From Clostridium sp. K4410.MGS-306 (GTDB lineage: Bacteria; Cyanobacteriota; Vampirovibrionia; Gastranaerophilales; Gastranaerophilaceae): a DNA stretch of 64,000 nucleotides. Made by a program: the position numbers and the translations under genes. The stretch's first letter is position 1. Each line of letters starts with the position of its first letter. The stretch spans positions 84,521-148,520 of the forward strand of contig LARD01000003.1 in the NCBI GenBank assembly GCA_000980375.1. The letters are read 5' to 3'. The notes under the pieces were generated by a model that made no database searches, had not been told where the DNA came from, and saw only the letters and a program-made list of their open reading frames with translations. Shown piece after piece: positions 44,153 through 52,512 of this stretch.

Positions 44153-45094
44153 TTATTGTCCTAATAACTGAAGAGTAATAGAAGGAATCTGGTTGGCTTG
44201 AGCAAGCATAGCTGCTGAAGTTTGTTGCAATACCTGATATTTAACCATGTTTGCACTTTCTTCTGCCATATCAGCGTCCATAATTTGTGATTTTGAACGT
44301 TCATAGTTTTCGTTCATTACTGTTAAGTTCTCTGATGTAGACTGCAATCTGTTCTGATAAGCACCTAACATAGATCTGTCTTGAGAAATTTTGTCAATTG
44401 CCGCGTCAAGTTTGTCAATGTAGGCACGGATAGCTGCGTTGTCCCAGTTGTTACCGTTAACTTTAGGAGGGTTAGCCGGGTCATATACGCCTGCATCGAG
44501 GTAGTCATCACCTAAGCTTGTTACAGTATCAGTCATGCTAACAATATCTAACGAAATACCAAGTGATGTACAAAGCATGTTTGTCAATGCGCTTGAAATA
44601 TCGATTGTGTTGTTAGCAGCATCAGATCCTGAACCTGATTGCAATACGATTGATTTACCAGCTGCTTGCATTGAGCCGTTAGCCAGTTGCAATCCGTTAA
44701 ATACAGTTGAGTTTGCAATTACGTCAATGTCTTCAAGTCTCTGTTTGATTTCGTTCATCAATGTTTGTTGTTGGTCTGGTGAATAGATACCGTTGGCTGC
44801 CTGGATACACAACTCACGGATTCTCTGTAAGTCTTCTGTTACCCCTGACATACCGCCTTCTGCGATATACATCATGTTCAAACCGTCTTCAACGTTGAGC
44901 ATCGCTCTTTTGTTACCTCTGATTTGTGTGTCCAAACCCTGGGCCACGCAAAGACCTGCTGCGTCATCGCCTGCTTGGTTAACTCTGTAACCTGTTGATA
45001 ACCTTGTGATTGCGCTTTGTAAACTGCTGTTCGCGCTGTTCAAGCTTCTCTGTGCAATCAAAGAGTTAATGTTGGTGTTTACGAATAAACTCAT
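44153..45094 (-). CDS. fliC: Flagellin
   Basis: The N-terminal D0/D1 domain is classic: FVNTNINSLIAQRSLNSANSS, RLSTGYRVNQAGDDAAG, and the C-terminal half has QNRLQSTSENLTVMNENYERSKSQIMDADMAEESANMVKYQVLQQTS (given in parts). 313 residues is short, with a small variable centre. Unusually there are three cysteines: C49 in AAGLCVAQ, C96 in RELCIQAA and C175 in NMLCTSLG; the first two replace conserved Ala. The 5' region is GA-rich and a sigma-28 promoter lies about 50 bases upstream. The exported subunit forms the filament. Confidence 0.95.
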   Translation of the reverse strand: MSLFVNTNINSLIAQRSLNSANSSLQSAITRLSTGYRVNQAGDDAAGLCVAQGLDTQIRGNKRAMLNVEDGLNMMYIAEGGMSGVTEDLQRIRELCIQAANGIYSPDQQQTLMNEIKQRLEDIDVIANSTVFNGLQLANGSMQAAGKSIVLQSGSGSDAANNTIDISSALTNMLCTSLGISLDIVSMTDTVTSLGDDYLDAGVYDPANPPKVNGNNWDNAAIRAYIDKLDAAIDKISQDRSMLGAYQNRLQSTSENLTVMNENYERSKSQIMDADMAEESANMVKYQVLQQTSAAMLAQANQIPSITLQLLGQ

Positions 45095-45142
45095 GTTTCT
45101 CTCTCTTTCTCTCTTTTTTTACTAACTCTGTGAACACTCCAT

Positions 45143-45170
45143 ATATCGAACAAGAAGTTATCATACTTTA
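45143..45170 (-). promoter_or_regulatory. Sigma-28 (FliA)-type promoter of flagellin
   Basis: Minus strand TAAA (45170-45167), a 16-base spacer, TTCGATAT (45150-45143); six of eight -10 bases match GCCGATAT. The predicted leader is about 40 bases. Confidence 0.65.
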
Positions 45171-45297
45171 GTATACTTTTTGACGAAAATTTTGTGAAAA
45201 AGTGCCTGAAATGCTTGTTATAAAAAGATTTTACTGGTATTATACTTAGGTATGACAAATCATCCAAACGGTGTAGAAAAAACGGGGAAATCCTTAA

Positions 45298-46038
45298 ATG
45301 CCGCACTTTTTTATTTCAACAGGTGACATAAATCAAGATATAATAACTGTTTCCGACAAGGAGAATTTTCATCATATTGCCAGAGTTTTGCGCTCAAAAG
45401 TCGGCGAAACCCTGTTGCTCGTTGATGAAAACAGAACTCAATACAAAGTTGTTATAGAAAATATAGATTCAAAATCTATTACAACTAAAGTTGTAGAAAC
45501 CCTAAAAGCCAATCACTGCCTTGACTTGAGCCTGTACCTAGTGCAAAGTGTGCTCAAAACAGATGCACAAAATTTTGTCATGCAAAAAGCTACTGAACTT
45601 GGCATAAAAAAAATAATACCGGTTATTACAGATAATTCCGTTATAAAGCCTTCTGTTGCTGATTCAAAGATTGACAAGTGGCAAAAAATTGCAAACGAGG
45701 CAGTAAAACAGTGTGAAAGAGTCGATTTCCCTATGGTTGAGCAAAGAACAACAATTGAGCAGGTTTTAAACAATCAGGATTTTGACATAAAAATAGCATG
45801 TGTTGAACGTACTCATACCATGACTTTAAAAGAATGCTTAAGAAATATAAAAATAAAGAGCGATACAAAAATTGCTGTTATAATTGGACCGGAAGGCGGT
45901 TTCAGTGCTCGAGAGATAGAATTGCTCAACAGGCATGAAAATGTTTATAAGGTGAGTTTGGGCAAGATGATATTGCGAGCTGAAACAGCTGTTATAAGTG
46001 CATTATCTAATGTAATCTACGAGTTGGAAAATGATTAA
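45298..46038 (+). CDS. rsmE: 16S rRNA (uracil-1498-N3)-methyltransferase
   Basis: HIARVLRSKVGETLLLVD and the SPOUT knot motif IIGPEGGFSAREIELL, with LRAETAVISAL at the end, are the RsmE signatures. It methylates U1498 of 16S rRNA. 246 aa is normal. GGGGA lies somewhat far (about 11 bases) from the ATG. It overlaps cca by 8 bases (operon). Confidence 0.93.
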   Translation: MPHFFISTGDINQDIITVSDKENFHHIARVLRSKVGETLLLVDENRTQYKVVIENIDSKSITTKVVETLKANHCLDLSLYLVQSVLKTDAQNFVMQKATELGIKKIIPVITDNSVIKPSVADSKIDKWQKIANEAVKQCERVDFPMVEQRTTIEQVLNNQDFDIKIACVERTHTMTLKECLRNIKIKSDTKIAVIIGPEGGFSAREIELLNRHENVYKVSLGKMILRAETAVISALSNVIYELEND

Positions 46039-47437
46039 ACAAAAAGTAGCAAACAATCCCGTAATATCTTTAATCAAGCCGTTTTTTATAGATAAGCATG
46101 CTCAGGCTTATATTGTTGGCGGTTTTTTAAGGGACTGTCTGCTTAATAAGACAAGCTGTGACATTGATATTGTGATTGAGAACGGTTCTGCCAAAAAGCT
46201 TTCTCAAGAGCTTGCAGACACCATAAACGGATACTTTATCGAGCTCGATGATGTAAACAAAATTTATCGTGTTGTTTTTTCAGACAAGGTTACATACGTG
46301 GATATTGCAGATTGTACGGGTAACTGTATTGAAGACGATTTAAAACGCAGAGATTTTACTGTTAATGCTCTGGCTTATGATATTAAAAACGACTGTCTGA
46401 TAGATGTTACAGGCGGGTATGATGATTTAAAAGCAGGCTTAATAAAAGAGATTTCAAAAGAAAATATAATAGATGACCCCATAAGAATATTACGTGCTTT
46501 TCGTTTTCAAAGTACGTTAGGGTTTGATCTTTCAAACAGCCTTAATCAGATTATTAAAGAGCATGCATTGCTTCTGAACAACCCTGCAAAGGAACGTGTT
46601 AATTTAGAACTTATAAAGCTCTTTGGCGGTCAAAATGCAGTGGAGGCGCTACATTCTTTGAATGATTTTTCTCTTCTTGAAATATTGATTCCTGAAGTAG
46701 CTGAAATGAAAAAAGTGCCGAAAAACTCCCATCATCACCTTGATTTAATTGAACATTCCATAGAAACGGTTAAACAGGTTCAATGTTTTTATGACAAGGC
46801 AGCAAAGGAAGTAAAAGACCACTGTGATAAAGAGTTTTTTTGCGGACAAAAAAGGCTTGCGTACCTCAAACTGGCTGCTTTTTTACATGACGTAGGCAAA
46901 CCCTCCACATGGCAAATAGAACCTTCTTCCGGCCGTCACAGATTTATCATGCACGACAGCGAGGGAGCAAAGTTAATTGTTCCTACTTTAAAAAATCTCA
47001 AGTTTTCTAAAAAACAGATAGCTTATTTGCAAAAAATGATAAAAAACCATATCTATCCCTCAGGTGTTGTCACGTCTGATGACAGCTCTGAAAAGGCCTA
47101 TCTTCGTTTTTACAGAAAGATGGAAGATGAGGTGATAGACCTTATTGCTCTGGCATATGCCGACCGTTTGTCAGCGCTGGGGCCGGATATTACTCAAGAA
47201 ATGATAGATAAGAATCTAAACGGCCTTGATAACCTTTTAAAAGGCTATTTTGAGCAAAAAAACAAACTCGCACCTTTACCAAAGCTGCTCGATGGCAAGG
47301 AAATTATGGAAATACTTCAAATTCCGGCATCTCCTGTGCTCGGGCAGATTATTCACAAACTACAAGAAGCCCAGATAGCTTCTGAAGTGAATACAAAAGA
47401 TGAAGCAATAGCATTTATAAAAAAGATTACCCTTTAA
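46031..47437 (+). CDS. cca: tRNA nucleotidyltransferase (CCA-adding) with HD domain
   Basis: The nucleotidyltransferase head has YIVGGFLRDCLLNK, SCDIDIVIENG (the two metal Asp) and DLKRRDFTVNALAYD. An HD domain follows (residues about 250-360: FLHDVGKPSTW). It adds or repairs the CCA tail of tRNA (the tmRNA here also lacks an encoded CCA). 468 aa. The stop overlaps the convergent HTH gene by 11 bases. Confidence 0.93.
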   Translation: MIKQKVANNPVISLIKPFFIDKHAQAYIVGGFLRDCLLNKTSCDIDIVIENGSAKKLSQELADTINGYFIELDDVNKIYRVVFSDKVTYVDIADCTGNCIEDDLKRRDFTVNALAYDIKNDCLIDVTGGYDDLKAGLIKEISKENIIDDPIRILRAFRFQSTLGFDLSNSLNQIIKEHALLLNNPAKERVNLELIKLFGGQNAVEALHSLNDFSLLEILIPEVAEMKKVPKNSHHHLDLIEHSIETVKQVQCFYDKAAKEVKDHCDKEFFCGQKRLAYLKLAAFLHDVGKPSTWQIEPSSGRHRFIMHDSEGAKLIVPTLKNLKFSKKQIAYLQKMIKNHIYPSGVVTSDDSSEKAYLRFYRKMEDEVIDLIALAYADRLSALGPDITQEMIDKNLNGLDNLLKGYFEQKNKLAPLPKLLDGKEIMEILQIPASPVLGQIIHKLQEAQIASEVNTKDEAIAFIKKITL

Positions 47438-47846
47438 TCTGGAACGGGCATTTTTCGCATCTTGCTTTGGGCACAAGTATGAGATTGTCTTCAAGGTCAT
47501 ACATTTTTGCTATTCTTGTAATTAGCTTAGACCCGCAGACAGGGCAAGTTAGGTCTGCAACATCGTGCGCTAAAATCTGGTTTTTTATGAACAGAGTTGC
47601 CTCGTTGTCAGGCAGCAATGATAAATTTGGGTGTTTTTCATACTGTTTAATATCAGCGGGTTTGAGTTTTAATCCGTTGGCCAGCTTTTGACGAATTGTT
47701 GAAGCAAGAAACAGCTCCTGACCTGATTCAATATCTTCTATGGTTTTTAAAGGCAGAGCTGACTTTTTTGCCAGCCCTGTCTGTGATAAACCCAGTTTTT
47801 CTCTTAATTCCGAAACAAATTGCGCCAAGGCTTTTTCTTGTGTCAT
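47427..47846 (-). CDS. HTH protein with C-terminal zinc ribbon
   Basis: 139 residues. XRE-like HTH (SELREKLGLSQTGLAKKS, TIEDIESGQELF) in the first 60, and CPVCGSKLIT ... ARCEKCPF, a four-cysteine zinc ribbon, at the end. ATG at 47846 follows the secF stop by one base, so it is translationally coupled to secF. The open frame extends 31 codons upstream into secF, which is not favoured. Role unknown. Confidence 0.75.
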   Translation of the reverse strand: MTQEKALAQFVSELREKLGLSQTGLAKKSALPLKTIEDIESGQELFLASTIRQKLANGLKLKPADIKQYEKHPNLSLLPDNEATLFIKNQILAHDVADLTCPVCGSKLITRIAKMYDLEDNLILVPKARCEKCPFQIKG

Positions 47847-47847
47847 C

Positions 47848-48837
47848 TTAAGCTTTAGCCCCTTTTGCTTCTTTTCTTTCTCTCCACCAGTCAAGCAGTG
47901 TGGACGCAAAGAAAATACTTGAATAAGTACCGATTGCAATACCTACAATCATTGCAAGTACGAATTCTTTAGTTGTTTCTCCACCGAAAAGATACAATGC
48001 ACTGAGAGTGATTAATGTTGTTAATGAAGTATTGATACTTCTTGCCAGAGTTTGGTTTACACTGGCATTGACAATTTCCGGGAAGGTAGCTTTTTTTGCA
48101 AGGAATCTGCAATTTTCTCTTATTCTGTCAAAAACAACGATTGTGTCGTGGTTTGAAAAACCAATAACTGTCAAAACTGCTGTAATAAATAATGCGTCGA
48201 TATGTACATCAAAGAATATGCCAAGTATTGCAAAAAATCCGAGCACAAATAATGCATCGTGAGCAAGCGATATAAGCGCAATCACCGCATAATCCAGCTG
48301 GAATCTGAAGGAAAGATATATAACAATTCCTAAAAAAGCAAGTCCCAATGCATACAAAGAATTGATAAATAACTCTTTACCCAAAGAAGGGCCTATAGAG
48401 CTTACCTGTACAAGTTGTGCTGCGGGATAATCAGCTTTTACTACCGAAGCAATTTTTTGTTCAGAGGTTTTGTCATTACTTTTAAATGCTGTTTTCACAG
48501 ATAATACAGTTGCGGGTGCAATATTCTCTGCTTTGGAGATTGTGTTATTTGTTCTTAGAACCTGAATCACAGGGTTTTCGATTCCTGCTTTTACAAGGTT
48601 TTCTCTGATTTTTGCAACTTCGTCATTAGATACGTCTTTGGTTACAGAGTATTGTGTGATTGTACCGCCAGTAAAATCAATACCCACTTTAACAGGTAAA
48701 TGTTGAGGCGAGTTAATCATTAGATATCCCATTGCAATCAGGCCCGGAATAACTAACAATAATGACAGGCCAAACCATACCCATCTGTATTTTACGACAT
48801 CAATCCATTTGTGTTGATGTAAAACTGTTTCACTCAT
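47848..48837 (-). CDS. secF: Protein translocase subunit SecF
   Basis: Six membrane helices, the periplasmic P1 domain (GIDFTGGTITQYSV) and the cytoplasmic loop FSNHDTIVVFDRIREN, all SecF hallmarks. It works with SecD and SecYEG, using the proton gradient to complete protein export. 329 aa. AAGGAG precedes the ATG. The C-terminal WWRERKEAKG is normal. Confidence 0.94.
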   Translation of the reverse strand: MSETVLHQHKWIDVVKYRWVWFGLSLLLVIPGLIAMGYLMINSPQHLPVKVGIDFTGGTITQYSVTKDVSNDEVAKIRENLVKAGIENPVIQVLRTNNTISKAENIAPATVLSVKTAFKSNDKTSEQKIASVVKADYPAAQLVQVSSIGPSLGKELFINSLYALGLAFLGIVIYLSFRFQLDYAVIALISLAHDALFVLGFFAILGIFFDVHIDALFITAVLTVIGFSNHDTIVVFDRIRENCRFLAKKATFPEIVNASVNQTLARSINTSLTTLITLSALYLFGGETTKEFVLAMIVGIAIGTYSSIFFASTLLDWWRERKEAKGAKA

Positions 48838-48889
48838 TTATATTGTCTCCTTAAATTTGTTTAGTATTGTCTTGGATTATTTCCGTTCC

Positions 48890-48907
48890 GCCGGAGTAAC
48901 GTCCGGC
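48890..48907. repeat. Small GC-rich inverted repeat between secD and secF
   Basis: GCCGGA-GTAACG-TCCGGC, perfect arms of six. It lies in the 104-base gap and may be an mRNA hairpin setting secD/secF ratio; no T-run follows. Confidence 0.45.
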
Positions 48908-48941
48908 TCCACATGAGCAGCTTCGTGCCCGAAAAAATCCA

Positions 48942-50249
48942 CTAGTCCAATATACCGAATTTTGCTTTTTCTTTCTTAGTTTCAGTAGCTTCATAAGCCT
49001 TACCGATTTCAGATTGTTTAATACCAAACCAACCGGGATGTTTAAGCTGTCCGGCACCAAATAACAGGTGCATGAAGTTTTTTGTAACTGTTATTGCAGT
49101 AAACATACTTATCAATACACCGATAATCAATGTAAGGGCAAAACCTTTGATAATGCTTGTTCCTAAGAAATACAAAATTACACAGGTAATGATAGTTGTC
49201 ATATTAGAGTCAAAAATTGACGTAAATGCTCTGTCAAAACCCGCATTGATTGCTGTAAACAATGTTCTGCCTGCTTTTAGCTCTTCTTTTGTTCTTTCAA
49301 AGATAAGGATATTTGCATCAACAGCCATACCGATACTGAGTATAAAACCTGCAATGCCCGCAAGTGTAAGTGTTACAGGAACAATCTTGAATACTGCAAA
49401 AACAAGCAAAGAATAAATAATCAATGCAACGTCTGCAATAGCACCGGGCAAACGGTAATATAAAAGCATAAATATCATTACAAGGCCTATGCCTATAATA
49501 CCTGCGGTTTTACTTTTTGCAATACTATCCGCACCGAGTGTCGGTCCTACTAAACTTTCTTCAATAATTTTGGCCGGCACAGGCAATGCACCTGCATTGA
49601 GAAGGTCAACCATTTTCTTTGCTTCTTCATAAGCAAAACCTGAATCCCCGCCTGAAATTTGAGCATGGCCGCCTAAAATAGGCTCTTGGATTACAGGCGC
49701 AGACTGCATATCTCCGTTAAAGAATATCGCCATTGGTTTTCCGACCAATTCCTGTGTCAGCTGGCCGAATTTTTTTGTACCTTTGTCATTAAATTCAAGA
49801 GATACAACCCACTGTCCGCCGGGATTCGTAGAAATTAATGCTTTTTTTACATCTTTACCGGTAAGGCCTGTAGGCGCCCAGCCTGTTGCTCCGTACTGAT
49901 TGTCTAAAGGTTTTTTAAATTCCAATTCTGCTGTTTCGCCCAAGAATTCTTTGGCCTTAGCAGGGTCAGAAATGTTTGGAATTTCTACCAGAAGTCTTTT
50001 TTCACCTGTTTGCTGCACAACTGTTTCCGCAACACCGAGTGCGTTTACTCTGTTTTCTATTGCAAATTGCAAACTGCTCATCATATCAGGTGTGATTTTT
50101 GCAATTGTGTCTGTTGTTTGTGCTTCCAGCACGATACGTGAACCGCCCACAAGGTCTAAACCGAGTTTTGTAGGCTTTTTGATGATTACAACAGCTGCTG
50201 CTATTACGAGCGCAATAATCATCCAAAACATTAATTTCTTGTTTTTCAT
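48942..50249 (-). CDS. secD: Protein translocase subunit SecD
   Basis: LGLDLVGGSRIVLEAQ at the N-terminus, the P1 domain (about 80-230) and the six-helix core with MAVDANILIFERTKEE and FTSIFDSNMTTIITCVILYFLG. 435 residues, short for SecD, with a compact P1. It precedes secF on the same strand. GAGAGG is upstream of the ATG. Confidence 0.94.
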   Translation of the reverse strand: MKNKKLMFWMIIALVIAAAVVIIKKPTKLGLDLVGGSRIVLEAQTTDTIAKITPDMMSSLQFAIENRVNALGVAETVVQQTGEKRLLVEIPNISDPAKAKEFLGETAELEFKKPLDNQYGATGWAPTGLTGKDVKKALISTNPGGQWVVSLEFNDKGTKKFGQLTQELVGKPMAIFFNGDMQSAPVIQEPILGGHAQISGGDSGFAYEEAKKMVDLLNAGALPVPAKIIEESLVGPTLGADSIAKSKTAGIIGIGLVMIFMLLYYRLPGAIADVALIIYSLLVFAVFKIVPVTLTLAGIAGFILSIGMAVDANILIFERTKEELKAGRTLFTAINAGFDRAFTSIFDSNMTTIITCVILYFLGTSIIKGFALTLIIGVLISMFTAITVTKNFMHLLFGAGQLKHPGWFGIKQSEIGKAYEATETKKEKAKFGILD

Positions 50250-50388
50250 TTTTTTGCCTCTCTATACCCCTTAAAATAATGTTTCAAATTTACAGCACAA
50301 TTGTAGCAAAAAAACGATTATAAATGTAAAAAAATCCATAAATAGCCTGCTTGGATATTAATCTTTGTAACGAATTTTTTATACTTAC

Positions 50389-50415
50389 TAAAAATTAAAT
50401 AAAATTTGCCGATAA
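50389..50415 (+). promoter_or_regulatory. Sigma-28 (FliA)-type promoter of the calpain-like gene
   Basis: TAAA (50389-50392), a 15-base spacer, GCCGATAA (50408-50415): an exact match to the FliA consensus -35 core and -10. The start site is predicted about 20 bases before the ATG. Confidence 0.75.
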
Positions 50416-50442
50416 ACATAATATATAAACTGTAAAATTGCT

Positions 50443-51759
50443 ATGAAAATTACAAATTCAAAACAAATATTCTTAAACGATAACTCTTCATTACAAAACG
50501 GAGTGTCTCCCAAAAGTGATGAAAAATTTTTTGATGCCCGATTTGACGAACTGGAAGGGCTACATATAGAAAAATCAGACACCAAAGAACAACATCAGGA
50601 TAAAAATAAAATATATACGGAAAGAAAAGAAGATTCATATACAATTACAGAAACGAAATTGAAAGATGATGAGCCTTTTGAATGTGTTGTTAAAAGGAAA
50701 AACGGAACCTTAAAATCTACAACAAAACAGCTGCCGGACGGCAATTTTGAAACTATTGTCTATCGTGAGGACGGAAGCGTTTATTCCAAAGGACTTTATA
50801 AAGATTTTTATGAGATTTTTCTTCTGGAAGAAAAAAAATATGACAGAAAGGGCACATTAACAGAAAAAACCTATAATGACGAACAGTCTCAAATCATAAA
50901 TGAACGTTATAAAAACGGGAAATTGTATGTTGTAGACAAAACAGACGCAAGACGTCAGGGCGTGTTAAATGAAAGGACGGTTTATAATTCTGACGGAAGT
51001 GTGTATATAAACACAAAATATGCTCCTGACGGCACGATAACTGAAAGTATCAAAAATAAAAGAACCGATGACCCTGACTTTGATGACTTTGATAAAGAGG
51101 CTTTTGACGGGATTGTAAAAAACGATTTTGAGCAAGGTATGTCTGGAACATGCTATTTTGTAAGTACTGTTCAGAGCTTTTTAAATACAACAAAAGGACG
51201 TGAAATTATAAAACAGAGTGTGTCTTATCACAAAGAGAATGATGTATCTACTGTTAAATTTTTAGGTGCCAAAAAAGAATACAAGTTTTCTTCTTCTGAT
51301 ATTAAAGAAGCAATGGGCCGGCTTTCAACAGGAGATCCTGATTTTGCTGCGCTTCTTCTGGGGTATGAAAAATACCGTGCACAAAGCAAGAGCAAAGTTG
51401 TAGACAGCGGTTTTTCTACAGAGGTTTTTAAAGCACTTTGCGGAAAAGAAGGAGAATCCAATATAATATTTGGCGGGATTGTCAAAACTATAGATAATAA
51501 AGTGCTGGATAATATGTCAAAAAATTTGCACACCGGAAATTATGCCATAACCGTACACACCTTTGCTGAGACAGTTGATACGGAATTTAGTGAAGAAGAT
51601 AAAAAAGCAGGTCTTATCAATTCTCATGCTTATTCTCTTAAAAACGTTACAGACAGCGAAGTTACGGTTATAAATCCTTTAACACAAAAGGAAATTACAA
51701 TAAGCAGAGAAAAGTTTATGGAATCTTTTATTACCTTTGCACAGGTCAAATTAGAGTAA
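50443..51759 (+). CDS. Calpain-like cysteine protease with YwqK-type repeats
   Basis: 438 residues. The N-terminus (1-60) is polar, Ser/Asn/Lys-rich, with no signal peptide. Residues 80-205 carry YwqK-like hairpins (VKRKNGTLK, REDGSVYSKG, YNSDGSVYI, APDGTIT). The C-terminal half looks like peptidase family C2: EQGMSGTCYFVSTVQSF gives Q231 (oxyanion) and C237; SHAYSLKNV gives H395; VINPLTQ gives N411. These are the Gln/Cys/His/Asn residues of calpain in the expected order and spacing. It is preceded by a perfect sigma-28 promoter. No Shine-Dalgarno is seen. An exported effector is possible but unproven. Confidence 0.72.
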   Translation: MKITNSKQIFLNDNSSLQNGVSPKSDEKFFDARFDELEGLHIEKSDTKEQHQDKNKIYTERKEDSYTITETKLKDDEPFECVVKRKNGTLKSTTKQLPDGNFETIVYREDGSVYSKGLYKDFYEIFLLEEKKYDRKGTLTEKTYNDEQSQIINERYKNGKLYVVDKTDARRQGVLNERTVYNSDGSVYINTKYAPDGTITESIKNKRTDDPDFDDFDKEAFDGIVKNDFEQGMSGTCYFVSTVQSFLNTTKGREIIKQSVSYHKENDVSTVKFLGAKKEYKFSSSDIKEAMGRLSTGDPDFAALLLGYEKYRAQSKSKVVDSGFSTEVFKALCGKEGESNIIFGGIVKTIDNKVLDNMSKNLHTGNYAITVHTFAETVDTEFSEEDKKAGLINSHAYSLKNVTDSEVTVINPLTQKEITISREKFMESFITFAQVKLE

Positions 51760-52512
51760 TGTTTGTGAGCTTAAATAAAATAAAATAGAACCTGCCACGC
51801 TCAAGTTTAAGGATTCTGTATTTTTCGCCATGGGGATTGTTGTTTTTGTGTTTGCTGTCATTACGGCTTCGTGTGAAAGCCCGTCGGCTTCAGAGCCGAG
51901 CATGATTACGAAAGGTTTTGAATAATCGATTATGTCAGGCTTTTTTACGTCATCACCGTTGACAACAGTTGCAATGAAATTGTGTGAGCCAAACTGTTTT
52001 TTTACATCATTAACAGTTGCTTTTACAACCGGAACTTTAAAAAGTGCACCCACTGTTGAGCGTACAACTTTCGGGTTGTATCTGTCTATTGTGTCACCGC
52101 ACAGCACAACTGCCTCAATCCCAAAAGCCGCTGCAGAACGAAGCAGTGTGCCAAGGTTTCCCGCATCTTTGGTGTTTTCAAGCAGTGCAATTCTTGTTTT
52201 TTGCTTGATTGATTCAAGGGTTATATTTACCTGTTTTGCTATTGCAACTGCCTCAGGGGCGCTGTCAGTTGTGGAGATTTTTTCCATAACAGCATCTGTG
52301 ACGAGGATAATTTTGTCTTGAACAAATTCAAATTTTTCCAGGTATTTTTGCGTTGTAAAAACTGTACAAATTTCGGCTTTTTCAACAAATGCTTCAAAAA
52401 TAGGTTTATGGCCTTCTATTAAAAACAACCCTTTTTCATTTCTGTATTTTTTTTGTTGAAGTTTAACAGTTTCTTTTATTTTTTCATTTTGAACGCTTGT
52501 AATTTCTATCAT
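51751..52512 (-). CDS. TrmH/SpoU-family RNA 2'-O-methyltransferase
   Basis: An N-terminal substrate-binding part (TSVQNEKIKETVKLQQKKYR, GLFLIEGHK) and the SPOUT domain with LLENTKDAGNLGTLLRSAAAFG, VMLGSEADGLS and MAKNTESLNLSVAGSIL. It methylates a ribose in rRNA or tRNA; which one is unclear. ATG at 52512 overlaps the pepP stop as ATGA, so translation is coupled. The stop overlaps the convergent calpain-like gene by 9 bases. Confidence 0.9.
   Translation of the reverse strand: MIEITSVQNEKIKETVKLQQKKYRNEKGLFLIEGHKPIFEAFVEKAEICTVFTTQKYLEKFEFVQDKIILVTDAVMEKISTTDSAPEAVAIAKQVNITLESIKQKTRIALLENTKDAGNLGTLLRSAAAFGIEAVVLCGDTIDRYNPKVVRSTVGALFKVPVVKATVNDVKKQFGSHNFIATVVNGDDVKKPDIIDYSKPFVIMLGSEADGLSHEAVMTANTKTTIPMAKNTESLNLSVAGSILFYLSSQTLL

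Noticed and set aside
47847..47939. Start at 47939 for the HTH zinc-ribbon gene
   Set aside because: It would overlap secF by 90 bases; ATG 47846 sits right after the secF stop.
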